64,000 nucleotides of DNA from Chloroflexota bacterium (GTDB lineage: Bacteria > Chloroflexota > Chloroflexia > Thermomicrobiales > JADLAZ01): NCBI GenBank assembly GCA_020849725.1, contig JADLAZ010000091.1, positions 4,824-68,823 of the forward strand, written 5' to 3'. Both the position numbers and the translations under genes were made by a program. Of this stretch, positions 9,308 to 17,489 are shown one piece after another. The notes under the pieces are model-generated. The model was given only the letters and a program-made list of their open reading frames with translations. It was not told the origin of the DNA and did no database searches. Position 1 is the first letter of the stretch. The number at the start of each line of letters is the position of its first letter.

Positions 9308-12300
9308 CCTCGATTGCCTCCCGTTTCAAGGAGAACACCTCGCGCAGCTCGCCGGTCGACAGCTCGGTCAGCCAGCTCTCGCCAGCGCCGACCACCTGCT
9401 CGGCCAGGTCCTTCTTGCTCTCGATCATCTGGTCGATGCGGTCCTCCAGCGTGCCGAGGCAGACGAACTTATGGACCTGCACGTTGCGCAACTGACCGAT
9501 GCGGAACGCCCGATCGGTCGCCTGATTCTCGACGGCCGGGTTCCACCACCGGTCGACGTGGAAGACGTGATTGGCGGCCGTCAGGTTGAGCCCGGTCCCG
9601 CCGGCGCGCAGCGACAGGATGAAGACCGGCGGCCCATTCGTCTCGTACTGGAAGCGCTCGACGAGGCGCTCGCGGTTCGGCTGCGACGTGCCGCCGTGCA
9701 GGAACAGCACGTCCGTGCCCAACTCCTGTTCCAGATAGCCCTGCAGCAGCCGGCCGAACTCGGTGAACTGGGTGAAGATCAGCGACTTGTCTCCCTCGGC
9801 GATCGCCTCTTCCAGCATTGCCCGCAAGCGCTGGACCTTGCCCGACCGGCTGCCGAACTCGCTGCCGAGCGACTCGCTCAGGTAGTGCGCCGGGTGGTTG
9901 CAGACCTGCTTCAGCTTGGTCAGTGTCGCCAGGATCAGGCCGCGGCGCTGGATGCCGGCTGAGCCTTCGATCTGACGCAGCATGTCCTTGACGACACCCT
10001 CGTAGAGCCGGCCCTGCTCGCGCGTCAACTGGTAGTAGACCTTCATCTCCATCTTCTCGGGTAGGTCGGCGATGATGGTCGGGTCGGTCTTGAGGCGGCG
10101 CAGCAGGAACGGCGCCACCAGCCGGCGCAGCCGCGCCAGCGCCAGCGTGTCGCGCCAACGCTCGATCGGGATGGCGAAGCGCACCTTGAAGGCGTCGGCC
10201 GTGCCCAGGTAGCCGGGGTTGAGGAACTCCATGATCGACCACAGGTCACCGAGACGGTTCTCGACCGGTGTGCCGGTCAGCGCCACCCGATAGCGCGCTT
10301 TGAGCGTCCGCACCGCCTGCGCCTGGCGCGTGGCCGGGTTCTTCACATTCTGCGCCTCGTCCAGCACGACGCCATCCCACAGCACGCCAGCCAACGTCTC
10401 CTCATCGCGGTAGGCCAGCCCGTAGGTGCTGATGACCAGATCGTGGCGGGTGGCCTCACGGGCGAACTGCTCCGCTGCTGCGCGGCTGCCGCCGTGATGG
10501 ACCAGCACCCGCAGCGACGGCGCGAAGCGCTCGCACTCGCGCCGCCAGTTGCCAACGACCGAGGTCGGGCAGATCAGCAGGACGGGTGGGCGGTCGGTCA
10601 TGCCCTCTTTGTTGCGCAAAAAGAGACATATCGCCTGAATTGTTTTTCCCAGGCCCATGTCGTCCGCTAGCAATGCACCGAGGCCGACATCGCTCAGGAA
10701 GCTGAGCCAGGTCAGGCCGCGCTGCTGGTAGGGGCGCAGTGTGCCGTGGAAGCCGGCCGGCGTCGGCACCTCGACCGGCTCGTCGTCGCCGCCGACGAGT
10801 TGGCTCAGCCAGCCCTCGCCGATGACCTTCAGCACCGGCAGGACCTGCTCGTCCTCCTCAGCGCCGAGCGCCAGCCGCAGCGCGGTGCGGAGCGGCATGA
10901 TGCCCTTCTCCGGCGTCTGAAGCGCCTTCTGGGCGACGGCCACCTGGTCTGGCCGCAGCTCGATCCAGTAGCCGCGCACCTGCACCAGCGGCACGGCCTG
11001 CTCGACGAGGCGCGTGAACTCTTCGCGGTCCAGCTCCTGATCGCCGAGCGCCAGTTGCCACTCGTACTCGACGATCGCGTCCAGTCCGGCGACACCGGTC
11101 GCCAGTCCGGCGCTGGCGGCCGTCTGCCCCCGGCCACGCAGGCGCAGCGACATGCCCAGCGGCAGGCGCGGGCTGCGCCGGTCCCACCAGGATGGCGTGG
11201 TGACGCCGAAGCCGCTCTCGATCAACAGCGGCGTGGCCTCCTTGAGAAACGTGTACGCCTCGCCGGTCGTCAGGTCGACGCCGGCCGGACGGGCGTCCCA
11301 CAGGCCGCCCTCCAGCGGCGGGAAGAGTCTGGCGGCGCGGCCCAGGTCGGCCAGCAGCCGCTCCTGGGCGTGCTCGAAGCGCTGGCCGCCGAAGCGCAGC
11401 GTCGTGCCCGCCTCGGCCCACACCGCTGCCGCCGGCGCCTGCACATCGGGGTCATCGCGTGATTGCAGCAGGAAGTTCAGCCGCCAAATGCGCGCCTGCG
11501 GGTCGGGCGCGGTCATCGTCGCGGCGCCCTCACCGCGCGGCCCCGGCGGCTCTTCGAGTTGGAAGAAGGTGCGGAAGCCGCCGGGCTGGGTCGGCCGCAC
11601 CAGCGGCGCAGTCCAGACGGTGATGCCCTCACCGATCGTCTGCGCCTCGAAGGCGGTCGCGCCGATCGAGGCCGCGCCAGCGCGCAGCGCCGACGCCCAG
11701 CGCTCGCTGGCGGTCGCCAGGCGTGGCCGCTGGAACTGCGAGCCGCGCATCTGCCACTGCTCCAGCCAGCCGCGTGCTAGCCCCTCCATGCCGGTCTGGA
11801 GGAAATCCAGCACCAGCCGGCGTGGGTCGTCGACCGGCGGCAGCGGCCGGCCGTGAGCGTTGGCGACCGCCCGGCAGACCGGCGGCAGGCCCTGCGCCAG
11901 CCGGTCTAGCCGCGCCCGGTCCTCGTCCAGGTCGAACAGCGGCTGCCAGCCGGTGCGGCCATCGCCACGGGCGCTGATGGTGAATGCCGGCACGAAGCGC
12001 TGCCGGGCGAGCAGATCCAGCCCAAAGGTCGCTGCCAACCGCCAGAACAAGATATCCTTCGGCAGCGTCAGCCGGCCGTCGAGCGTGTCGTCGGGCAACT
12101 GCGCCAGCACCGCCAGCGCATCGGCGCCGGCGAGCGCCAGCACCGGCAGGCTGAAGGCGGCCAGGCGCAACTCGTCATCCTCGTCCTCGTCATCCAGTGC
12201 GGCGGCGACGGCGACCTCGGCCGCCGGTGCCGACGGACCGGCCTCCACCGGCTCGGTCGCGCCGTTCTCGGCCGGGTCGGCGTGCCCGTTGGTGGCGATG

Positions 12301-12641
12301 ACCGCGGCCGGCGGCTCGTCCGGCGGCGAGTCGTCGCTGCGTCGCGACCGGTGCAGGAAGGAGATCAGCGGCCGGTCACCCTCGGCCGGCAACTGCATGA
12401 TCGCCGTCGACGGCCGGGCCTCACCCAGCCGGCCGGCGACCTCCGGCCCGAGTGAGCCGAGGGCAGCCTGCAGCTCGGCCACCGGCGTGGCGAACGGGTG
12501 CGGCCGGCGGTCGGGCTTGATTTCACGACGGCGACGGCGGCGCTGATGGCCGTCGCCACCGGCGCGCTCGCCCCAGAACAGGAAGCTACCGACCGTGCCC
12601 GGGGCATCGGCCGGAATCCACGTTCCATGCAGAACGATCAT
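9300..12641 (-). CDS. SNF2-family DEAD/DEAH-like helicase
   Basis: The gene encodes 1,113 residues from an ATG (MIVLHGTW) with GGGAGGGG upstream. The N-terminal half is the long lineage-specific region of bacterial SNF2 proteins, with an acidic low-complexity patch near residues 130-155. The SNF2 motor has Walker A DDMGLGKT (K666), a DEAQ box (D761), LTGTPVENR, and a C-terminal helicase domain with FLHGGTSQ, SLRAGGTGLNL and the ATDRAFRIGQ arginine-finger motif. It is expected to be an ATP-driven DNA translocase or remodeller. It overlaps the SWIM gene downstream. A start at 12779 is possible but the added residues look non-native. Confidence 0.95.
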   Translation of the reverse strand: MIVLHGTWIPADAPGTVGSFLFWGERAGGDGHQRRRRRREIKPDRRPHPFATPVAELQAALGSLGPEVAGRLGEARPSTAIMQLPAEGDRPLISFLHRSRRSDDSPPDEPPAAVIATNGHADPAENGATEPVEAGPSAPAAEVAVAAALDDEDEDDELRLAAFSLPVLALAGADALAVLAQLPDDTLDGRLTLPKDILFWRLAATFGLDLLARQRFVPAFTISARGDGRTGWQPLFDLDEDRARLDRLAQGLPPVCRAVANAHGRPLPPVDDPRRLVLDFLQTGMEGLARGWLEQWQMRGSQFQRPRLATASERWASALRAGAASIGATAFEAQTIGEGITVWTAPLVRPTQPGGFRTFFQLEEPPGPRGEGAATMTAPDPQARIWRLNFLLQSRDDPDVQAPAAAVWAEAGTTLRFGGQRFEHAQERLLADLGRAARLFPPLEGGLWDARPAGVDLTTGEAYTFLKEATPLLIESGFGVTTPSWWDRRSPRLPLGMSLRLRGRGQTAASAGLATGVAGLDAIVEYEWQLALGDQELDREEFTRLVEQAVPLVQVRGYWIELRPDQVAVAQKALQTPEKGIMPLRTALRLALGAEEDEQVLPVLKVIGEGWLSQLVGGDDEPVEVPTPAGFHGTLRPYQQRGLTWLSFLSDVGLGALLADDMGLGKTIQAICLFLRNKEGMTDRPPVLLICPTSVVGNWRRECERFAPSLRVLVHHGGSRAAAEQFAREATRHDLVISTYGLAYRDEETLAGVLWDGVVLDEAQNVKNPATRQAQAVRTLKARYRVALTGTPVENRLGDLWSIMEFLNPGYLGTADAFKVRFAIPIERWRDTLALARLRRLVAPFLLRRLKTDPTIIADLPEKMEMKVYYQLTREQGRLYEGVVKDMLRQIEGSAGIQRRGLILATLTKLKQVCNHPAHYLSESLGSEFGSRSGKVQRLRAMLEEAIAEGDKSLIFTQFTEFGRLLQGYLEQELGTDVLFLHGGTSQPNRERLVERFQYETNGPPVFILSLRAGGTGLNLTAANHVFHVDRWWNPAVENQATDRAFRIGQLRNVQVHKFVCLGTLEDRIDQMIESKKDLAEQVVGAGESWLTELSTGELREVFSLKREAIEDE

Positions 12642-12791
12642 GGGTCGGGGTCGTCCCCTCCCGCGTGTAGGGAGAGCCGCACTGGTACTCGTGGACCCGG
12701 AACGGCGGCCGTCGCCCCGACCGGCCCGGCGCACAGCCCGGAGCGGTCCCAAACAAGCGCACGACCAGCGACGGCACACCGTCCCTCGCTG

Positions 12792-13025
12792 CTAGTGTAT
12801 CACACCGTGCAAGCGGGCGAGTGACACCGCGTTCGTGGCGTAGAACGTGCGATCGGGGCGGCGGTCGTGACTACTGGCGCGGCGGACCAGCGGCTCCGGT
12901 ACCGGTCGGTTGTTGCGCAGCACGGTGCGCTCGTGGCCAGCCTCCGCCTCGCGGATGAGCGCAGAGTGCCCGAGCCTGGCGGCCTCGGTGATCGAGATCA
13001 CATCCTCAGTGGTGACCCGCGCCAT
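12792..13025 (-). CDS. Phd/YefM-like antitoxin with a degenerate C-terminus
   Basis: The first 42 of 77 residues match the Phd/YefM antitoxin pattern: DVISITEAARLGHSALIREA followed by VLRNNRPV. Normally the dimerisation strand and toxin-binding helix follow (AAVVS-type), but here the sequence changes to an Arg-rich, unrelated tail. No other frame restores the family pattern. No toxin gene is adjacent. ATG 13025 has GAGAGGGG upstream; a GTG one codon earlier is also possible. A promoter and a palindrome lie just upstream, so it may once have been an autoregulated TA locus. It is probably a decaying remnant. Confidence 0.5.
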   Translation of the reverse strand: MARVTTEDVISITEAARLGHSALIREAEAGHERTVLRNNRPVPEPLVRRASSHDRRPDRTFYATNAVSLARLHGVIH

Positions 13026-13039
13026 CACTGCCCCTCTCG

Positions 13040-13080
13040 ATTCTGCACAGAATTCTATGCAGTTCCAGCTGGCTGGTCAG
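13040..13080 (-). promoter_or_regulatory. Promoter with an overlapping operator-like palindrome for the Phd-like gene
   Basis: On the minus strand CTGACC (13080-13075) and TAGAAT (13057-13052) are separated by 17 bases and match the -35 and -10 boxes at four and five of six positions. The palindrome ATTCTG-CA-CAGAAT (13040-13053) overlaps the -10 box by two bases, a position suited to repression by the antitoxin. This is inferred from sequence only. Confidence 0.45.
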
Positions 13081-13117
13081 GCCCGGACTATCGGGGCCAG
13101 CGCGGCCAGGTCAGCGC

Positions 13118-15007
13118 TCAGGCGTAGACGACATAGCGGCGCAGAAATGCGTCCAGCGCCGTGTAGAACGCCTCGATCGTCTCGCGTTTGCGCCAGCCGT
13201 GGCCCTCGCCGGCGTAGACATGGTACTCGTGCGGCACGCCGCGCCGCGCCAGCGCGGCCACGATCGAGTCGGATTGGTTCTTTGGCACGACCGTGTCGTC
13301 GGCGCCCTGGAAGATCGCCAGTGGCCGGACGATGCGGTCGGCGTGGAACAGCGGCGAGCGGGCGCGGTAGACGGCGGCCGCCTCCGGCAGCGGCCCCAAC
13401 AGGCCGTCCAGGTAGCGCGCCTCGAACTTGTGCGTCTCGGCGGCCATCGCGAACTGGTCGGCGATGCCGTAGAGGCAGACGCCGGCCGTGAAGAAGGTTG
13501 GCTGCTCGACCAGCGCCTGCAGCACGGTGAAGCCGCCGGCGCTGCCGCCCATGATGACGATCTGGTCGGTGCGCGCCTGGCCGGCGTCGATCAGGTGACG
13601 CGCGCCACTGACCGAATCGGTCACGTCGTGGAGGCCCCAGTTGCCGCGCAGCTTGTCCATGTAGGCGCGGCCGTGGCCGGTGCTGCCGCGATAGTTGACC
13701 GCCAGCACGCCGTAGCCGCGCGTCGCCAGGAACTGCGCCTGGCCGTTGTAGCCGGCGCGCTGATGGCTCGTCGGCCCGCCATGGACCAGCACCACCAGCG
13801 GCGCCGGGCCGGTGGCGGTGACCTGGTCGCTAGCTGGCGGGTAGTAGAGGCCGTGGACGGTGTCGCCGTCGTCGGCTAGCCAGTGAACGGCGGTCGGGAT
13901 GGACAGCGCTTCGGCTGGCACATGCTCGGCGCTGCCACGTCGCAGGACCGTGGCCGTGCCGGTCGTCGCGTCGCTGGCGACCAGGCGCGGGCCGACCACG
14001 GCTGTCGAGCCGACAAAGACCACCCGCCCATCCGTTGGCGCGGCGCAGACCTGATCGGCCGCGATGTAGTCGGCCAGGTCGGCGCCGATCACCGCGGCCG
14101 TGCCGGTCGCCAGGTCGAGCCGGCAGAGACGCTGGAAGCCGCGCTCGTCGCGCCGGTAGATGAGGGCCTTGCCGTCATCGCTCCAGGTGTAGCTGCGCTG
14201 CTCGTAGCTCCAGGCCGGCGCGCCGTGGTCGGCCTCGTCCTGCGTCAGTTGCCGGTGGGTCCGCGCGGCCAGGTCGTAGAGCCAGAGTTGATTCCAGCCG
14301 GTCGCATCGCTGATGTACGCCAGCGCTCGGCCGTCTGGAGCAAACTCGGGCTGGCCGATGGCGACGGTCTCACTGCCGGCGATGATGAGTGGTGGGCCGA
14401 CCTCTGGCCCTGCCGGGCCGACGCCCATGACGGGCAGCAGGTGGAGTTCCGTCCCGTCCCAGGGCATCGACGGGTGGTCCCAGCAGACGTAGGCGATGGC
14501 GTCGCCACGCGGGCTCCAGCGCGGCCACATGAAGAAATCGTGGCCGGTCGCCAGGCGGCGCGGCCACAGGTGTCCCTCCGCGTCGACGACGGCGACACAG
14601 TCGGCGTCCTCGTCGGTGTGGATGTAGAGCAGCCAGCGGCCATCGGGCGACAGGCGCGGCGAGCAACAACGGCCGAAGCCGGGCGTGATCGCGCGCGCTG
14701 GGCCGGCCGTCAGCGGTTGCCGGTAGAGGCGGCCATCGGTGGCGACGAAGTAGACGTGGCCGCCGCCAACCGTGAAATCGCCGCCGCCGTAGCCGACCCT
14801 GGCCCGCACCGACTGGTCGGTGGTCAGATCGCGCGGCGCTTCGCTGTCGTCGCTACAGACGAGCACACCCTGGCCCGAGCGCCCCTCCAGCCAGACGATC
14901 CGCCGACCGTCGCTGTCGAAGGCCACGCCGTCGAGCCGGAGCGCGCCGGCCATGCTTGCCGGCGAGAGTGGGCTGGGCCACAGGCCGTAAGGCGTATGTT
15001 GCGACAT
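13118..15007 (-). CDS. S9 family prolyl oligopeptidase / acylaminoacyl-peptidase
   Basis: The product has 629 residues from an ATG (MSQHTPYGLW) with TGGAGG upstream. The first 370 or so residues contain WD40/PD40-like beta-propeller strands (SPDGRWLLYI, SPRGDAIAYV, APDGRALAYI). The C-terminal alpha/beta hydrolase has the nucleophile in GGSAGG (S489), an acid in ADDTVVP (D571) and a histidine in EGHGW (H603). Family S9C enzymes remove acylated or dipeptide residues from short peptides, usually in the cytosol. No signal peptide is seen. It stands alone; a palindromic repeat lies in its leader. Confidence 0.93.
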   Translation of the reverse strand: MSQHTPYGLWPSPLSPASMAGALRLDGVAFDSDGRRIVWLEGRSGQGVLVCSDDSEAPRDLTTDQSVRARVGYGGGDFTVGGGHVYFVATDGRLYRQPLTAGPARAITPGFGRCCSPRLSPDGRWLLYIHTDEDADCVAVVDAEGHLWPRRLATGHDFFMWPRWSPRGDAIAYVCWDHPSMPWDGTELHLLPVMGVGPAGPEVGPPLIIAGSETVAIGQPEFAPDGRALAYISDATGWNQLWLYDLAARTHRQLTQDEADHGAPAWSYEQRSYTWSDDGKALIYRRDERGFQRLCRLDLATGTAAVIGADLADYIAADQVCAAPTDGRVVFVGSTAVVGPRLVASDATTGTATVLRRGSAEHVPAEALSIPTAVHWLADDGDTVHGLYYPPASDQVTATGPAPLVVLVHGGPTSHQRAGYNGQAQFLATRGYGVLAVNYRGSTGHGRAYMDKLRGNWGLHDVTDSVSGARHLIDAGQARTDQIVIMGGSAGGFTVLQALVEQPTFFTAGVCLYGIADQFAMAAETHKFEARYLDGLLGPLPEAAAVYRARSPLFHADRIVRPLAIFQGADDTVVPKNQSDSIVAALARRGVPHEYHVYAGEGHGWRKRETIEAFYTALDAFLRRYVVYA

Positions 15008-15041
15008 TGGGCCTCCAGGATTTGGTTGGTGTGTCGTCGAT

Positions 15042-15172
15042 TCCCTCACCCCAGCCCTCTCCCAGGGGGAGAGGGTGACGCGTGGAGCGTCCGCTGCTTG
15101 CTGCGACCTCTCATTCCCAGGATTGCCGCGACCCACTCCCTCTCCCTCTGGGAGAGGGCTGGGGTGAGGGAG
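15042..15172. repeat. Inverted pair of GC-rich palindromic repeats
   Basis: The unit CCCTCACCCCAGCCCTCTCC plus a following G/A-rich arm occupies 15042-15076. An inverted copy lies at about 15134-15172, and each unit is itself hairpin-forming. This is a dispersed repeat type seen in many unrelated bacterial genomes, often beside DUF559 genes. Here the right copy forms the 3' coding end of the DUF559 gene, giving it a PSPQPSPRGRG tail. Confidence 0.75.
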
Positions 15173-15533
15173 TCACGATCTCACGCCAGATCGCCTCCAC
15201 AACCTCTTCCGTCTCACACAGGATCTCGCGGTTCGTGAAGCGCAGGACGCGGATGCCAGCGGTGGCCAGCGCTGCCGTGCGAACGGCGTCGGCCTTCACA
15301 CCATGCTCGCCAAAATGCTGTGCGCCATCGGCCTCGATCGCCAGATGATGCTCGACACAGTAGAAATCCAGAACGTAGCGGCCGTACTGGTGCTGACGGC
15401 GGAATTTGGCGCTCGCCAGTTGCCGGTCACGAAGGAGGCGCCAGAGCAGCGTTTCGGCGTCGGTCGCCTCGCGGCGCATGGTGCGACAGCGTTCGAGCAG
15501 GGTGACGAACAACTGGTCGCCGCGGAAGGTCAT
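15111..15533 (-). CDS. DUF559 (Vsr/restriction endonuclease-like fold) protein
   Basis: The protein has 140 residues. It shows the DUF559 pattern: AETLLWRLLRDRQL, FRRQHQYGRYVLDFYC, then IEADGAQH and VLRFTNREI. The D...E(A)D arrangement is the nuclease-like core related to Vsr mismatch endonucleases. The actual substrate of DUF559 proteins is unknown. The C-terminal dozen residues after IVTPSPQPSP are encoded by a palindromic repeat and are probably not functional. ATG 15533 was chosen because the family begins just before this point; upstream in-frame codons look non-coding. Confidence 0.85.
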   Translation of the reverse strand: MTFRGDQLFVTLLERCRTMRREATDAETLLWRLLRDRQLASAKFRRQHQYGRYVLDFYCVEHHLAIEADGAQHFGEHGVKADAVRTAALATAGIRVLRFTNREILCETEEVVEAIWREIVTPSPQPSPRGRGSGSRQSWE

Positions 15534-15711
15534 GTGGGGACGTTCCTCAACCCGGCCTGCTCCCAGAGAAGAAGGGCGGACACCGTGCGGGCATTGTAGA
15601 AGCGGGTGATCGCGGTGACAATCCGGCATGGTAGGCTGCTCGTACATCGCGTATGAGACGGACGGGCAGACGCCGCTGCGCCTGCCGGTCCGGTGCTGGC
15701 AGGCGGCGAGG

Positions 15712-16440
15712 ATGGCGACAGTGGATCGGGGCATGCCGACCGACAGGCTGGCCATTGGCCGCATCAGCATCGCCCCGCGCCTGTCGGCTCTCCCACCGGC
15801 CTGGCGCTGGCGGCGACCGCTGCGCTGGCTGGCGCTGGCCGCCGTGCTGCTGCCGCTGCTGCTGGTCGTGGCGGTCCAGATCGGCACGGCCGGCCGGCGC
15901 TACAGTGACCCGGCCCAGGTGCCGCCGGCCCGCGTCGCCGTCGTCTTCGGCGCTGGTGTCCGGCCCGACGGCACGCCCTCACCGATGCTGGCCGACCGCA
16001 TCCAGGCGGCCGCGCGGCTCTACCAGGCTGGCCGGGTGCAGAAGCTGCTGATGACCGGCGACAACGGCCAGCCCGACTACAACGAGGTCGCCGCCATGCG
16101 CCGCGCCGCGATCGCCGCCGGCGTGCCCGCCGCCGACATCACGCTCGACCACGCCGGCTTCAGCACCTACGAGAGTTGCTACCGCGCGGCGGCTATCTTC
16201 GGCGTGCGCGCGGCGGTGCTGGTAACGCAGGACTTCCACCTGGCGCGGGCGGTCTACACTTGCCGGCAGCTGGGCGTCGACGCCGTCGGCCTCGGCACGC
16301 CGGACTGGGGCGTCTACTCGCCGCAACTCATGCTGACCTACACGCTGCGCGAGGCGCTGGCGACGCTGAACGCGCTGTGGCAGGTGCATCTCACTCAGCC
16401 CACGCCGACCTACCTGGGCCGCTTCGAGGGCATCGCCTGA
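15712..16440 (+). CDS. YdcF/SanA/ElyC-like DUF218 membrane protein
   Basis: The product is 242 residues from ATG 15712 (another ATG at 15733 is possible). A membrane helix lies near residues 38-60 (LRWLALAAVLLPLLLVVAVQ). The DUF218 domain follows, with VVFGAGVRPDGTPS, DRIQAAARLY, LLMTGDNG, STYESCYRAA and LVTQDFHLARA, the conserved blocks of SanA/YdcF proteins. In enterobacteria SanA and ElyC affect envelope barrier and peptidoglycan precursor steps. It is likely anchored with the domain outside the membrane. Confidence 0.88.
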   Translation: MATVDRGMPTDRLAIGRISIAPRLSALPPAWRWRRPLRWLALAAVLLPLLLVVAVQIGTAGRRYSDPAQVPPARVAVVFGAGVRPDGTPSPMLADRIQAAARLYQAGRVQKLLMTGDNGQPDYNEVAAMRRAAIAAGVPAADITLDHAGFSTYESCYRAAAIFGVRAAVLVTQDFHLARAVYTCRQLGVDAVGLGTPDWGVYSPQLMLTYTLREALATLNALWQVHLTQPTPTYLGRFEGIA

Positions 16441-16487
16441 CGCCGGCTGACGGCTACTTGGCCCACGGTCATCGCGTCCTCGCTCGC

Positions 16488-16728
16488 CTCAGAGCTTGTG
16501 AACCAATGGTCAGATTCCCCGGTGCTGTGCGGCCACTGCCTTGTGAACCTATCGGTCGCTCCGAAACGTCCTGGCTCGCCTCGCGGTTGATCTACGTTAG
16601 TTGCGTCATATCGACTCATATCGCCATAAATAGCGTAGAAATTGCAGCCCAGTTGGATCGGACACGGGTCGTGTGCCGATGGCGGCACAATCGCAGCAGC
16701 CATCGGGGGTTGGTTCACAAGCTCTCAG
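16488..16728. mobile_element. MITE-like element with 19-bp terminal inverted repeats
   Basis: The arms CTCAGAGCTTGTGAACCAA (16488-16506) and its inverse at 16710-16728 match at 18 of 19 positions, including a perfect 16-base core. The 241-base unit contains no gene, is less GC-rich than its surroundings, and repeats CTTGTGAACC internally near 16540. It fits a non-autonomous transposon or the collapsed ends of an insertion sequence. No clear target-site duplication was found. Confidence 0.5.
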
Positions 16729-16827
16729 CCGGCCATCACAGTCGTCCCGAGCCGGAAGAAGACGACCGGGTCGATCGAGGGGTGGGTGTGATGTCGAGCC
16801 AGGGCGTCGCGTTCAGCAGCGCCGCGC

Positions 16828-16959
16828 TCAGCCGCGGCTGAGGCTGCCGATCAGGGCGAACGTGAAGATGGTCCAGTCGTTGAGGATGTGCGCCCCCCGC
16901 CGAGACCCAGAGGTTCTTGGTGCGGATGAAGGCGAGCGAGAGTACGAGGCGAGTGCCTC
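16828..16959 (-). pseudogene. C-terminal relic of a CPBP (CAAX-type) intramembrane protease
   Basis: Read on the minus strand, LVLSLAFIRTKNLWVSAGG changes frame at a run of six C on the plus strand (about 16893-16898) and continues as AHILNDWTIFTFALIGSL to a stop. This matches the last membrane block of CPBP proteases, with the conserved HxxN. One fewer C would restore the frame. The rest of the gene is missing, and the MITE-like element lies 99 bases beyond the stop codon, on the plus-strand left side. Confidence 0.5.
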
Positions 16960-16962
16960 CTA

Positions 16963-17409
16963 ATGACGACGAGCACGCCACCTGCACGCCCACGGTCGCG
17001 GGCTATCCCCTGCGGCGTTGGTCTCATCCTCACCCTCCTCGGCGCCTGTGTCATGGTGTACGTTCTGATGGGCAACGCCATGTGTGGCTCGCGCGCAGAA
17101 CCGGAAGTCGCGTCAGCCGACGGCGCGTTCCTGGCCCAGGTCGTGCACTCAGATTGTGGAGCCCTCACGAGCGGCGATACTTACATCTACCTCCGGCGCA
17201 GAGTGAGTGGATGGTCCGTGCCATGGAATGATCGAGGGACGCTCGTTGCCTACGATGGCATTGCTGACAGTGACCTGTCGTGGGATGCACCGCGACAGCT
17301 CAGCATCACGTACCGAGGGGCTGGCTGCGCGCAGTCTGGGCGACGGCTTGAGCAATGGAATGAGGTCCAGATCACCTACGTCAATGACTTTTGCCAAGTG
17401 CGGCGCTAG
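16963..17409 (+). CDS. Hypothetical protein with an N-terminal membrane anchor
   Basis: The product has 148 residues. A hydrophobic segment near residues 17-36 (VGLILTLLGACVMVYVLM) could be an anchor or an uncleaved signal; the Cys in LGAC followed by V is not a convincing lipobox. The outer part has the blocks SDCGALTSG, TYIYLRR and ITYRGAGC, a pattern I have seen in unassigned secreted bacterial proteins that begin with a DCGATT-like motif. The four cysteines outside the anchor could form disulfides. The function is unknown. It stands alone, flanked by decayed sequence. Confidence 0.65.
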   Translation: MTTSTPPARPRSRAIPCGVGLILTLLGACVMVYVLMGNAMCGSRAEPEVASADGAFLAQVVHSDCGALTSGDTYIYLRRRVSGWSVPWNDRGTLVAYDGIADSDLSWDAPRQLSITYRGAGCAQSGRRLEQWNEVQITYVNDFCQVRR

Positions 17410-17417
17410 GTATCGCT

Positions 17418-17450
17418 TGGAATAAGGTCGAGATTGTCTTCGTCAATTGC
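17418..17450 (+). repeat. Short diverged echo of the preceding gene's 3' end
   Basis: Translated from 17418, the sequence reads WNKVEIVFVN, close to WNEVQITYVN near the C-terminus of the preceding gene (from 17356). The copies lie 62 bases apart. It looks like the tail of a lost paralogue or a partial tandem duplication; the match is short. Confidence 0.35.
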
Positions 17451-17489
17451 ATAGGCCGCGCTTGACCCACTTGGCCAGACCAGCACCGC

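Noticed and set aside
16176..16841. A 221-codon plus-strand frame overlapping the YdcF-like gene and the MITE
   Set aside because: It runs out of frame through the YdcF-like gene, the transposon ends and the CPBP relic, and has no domain.
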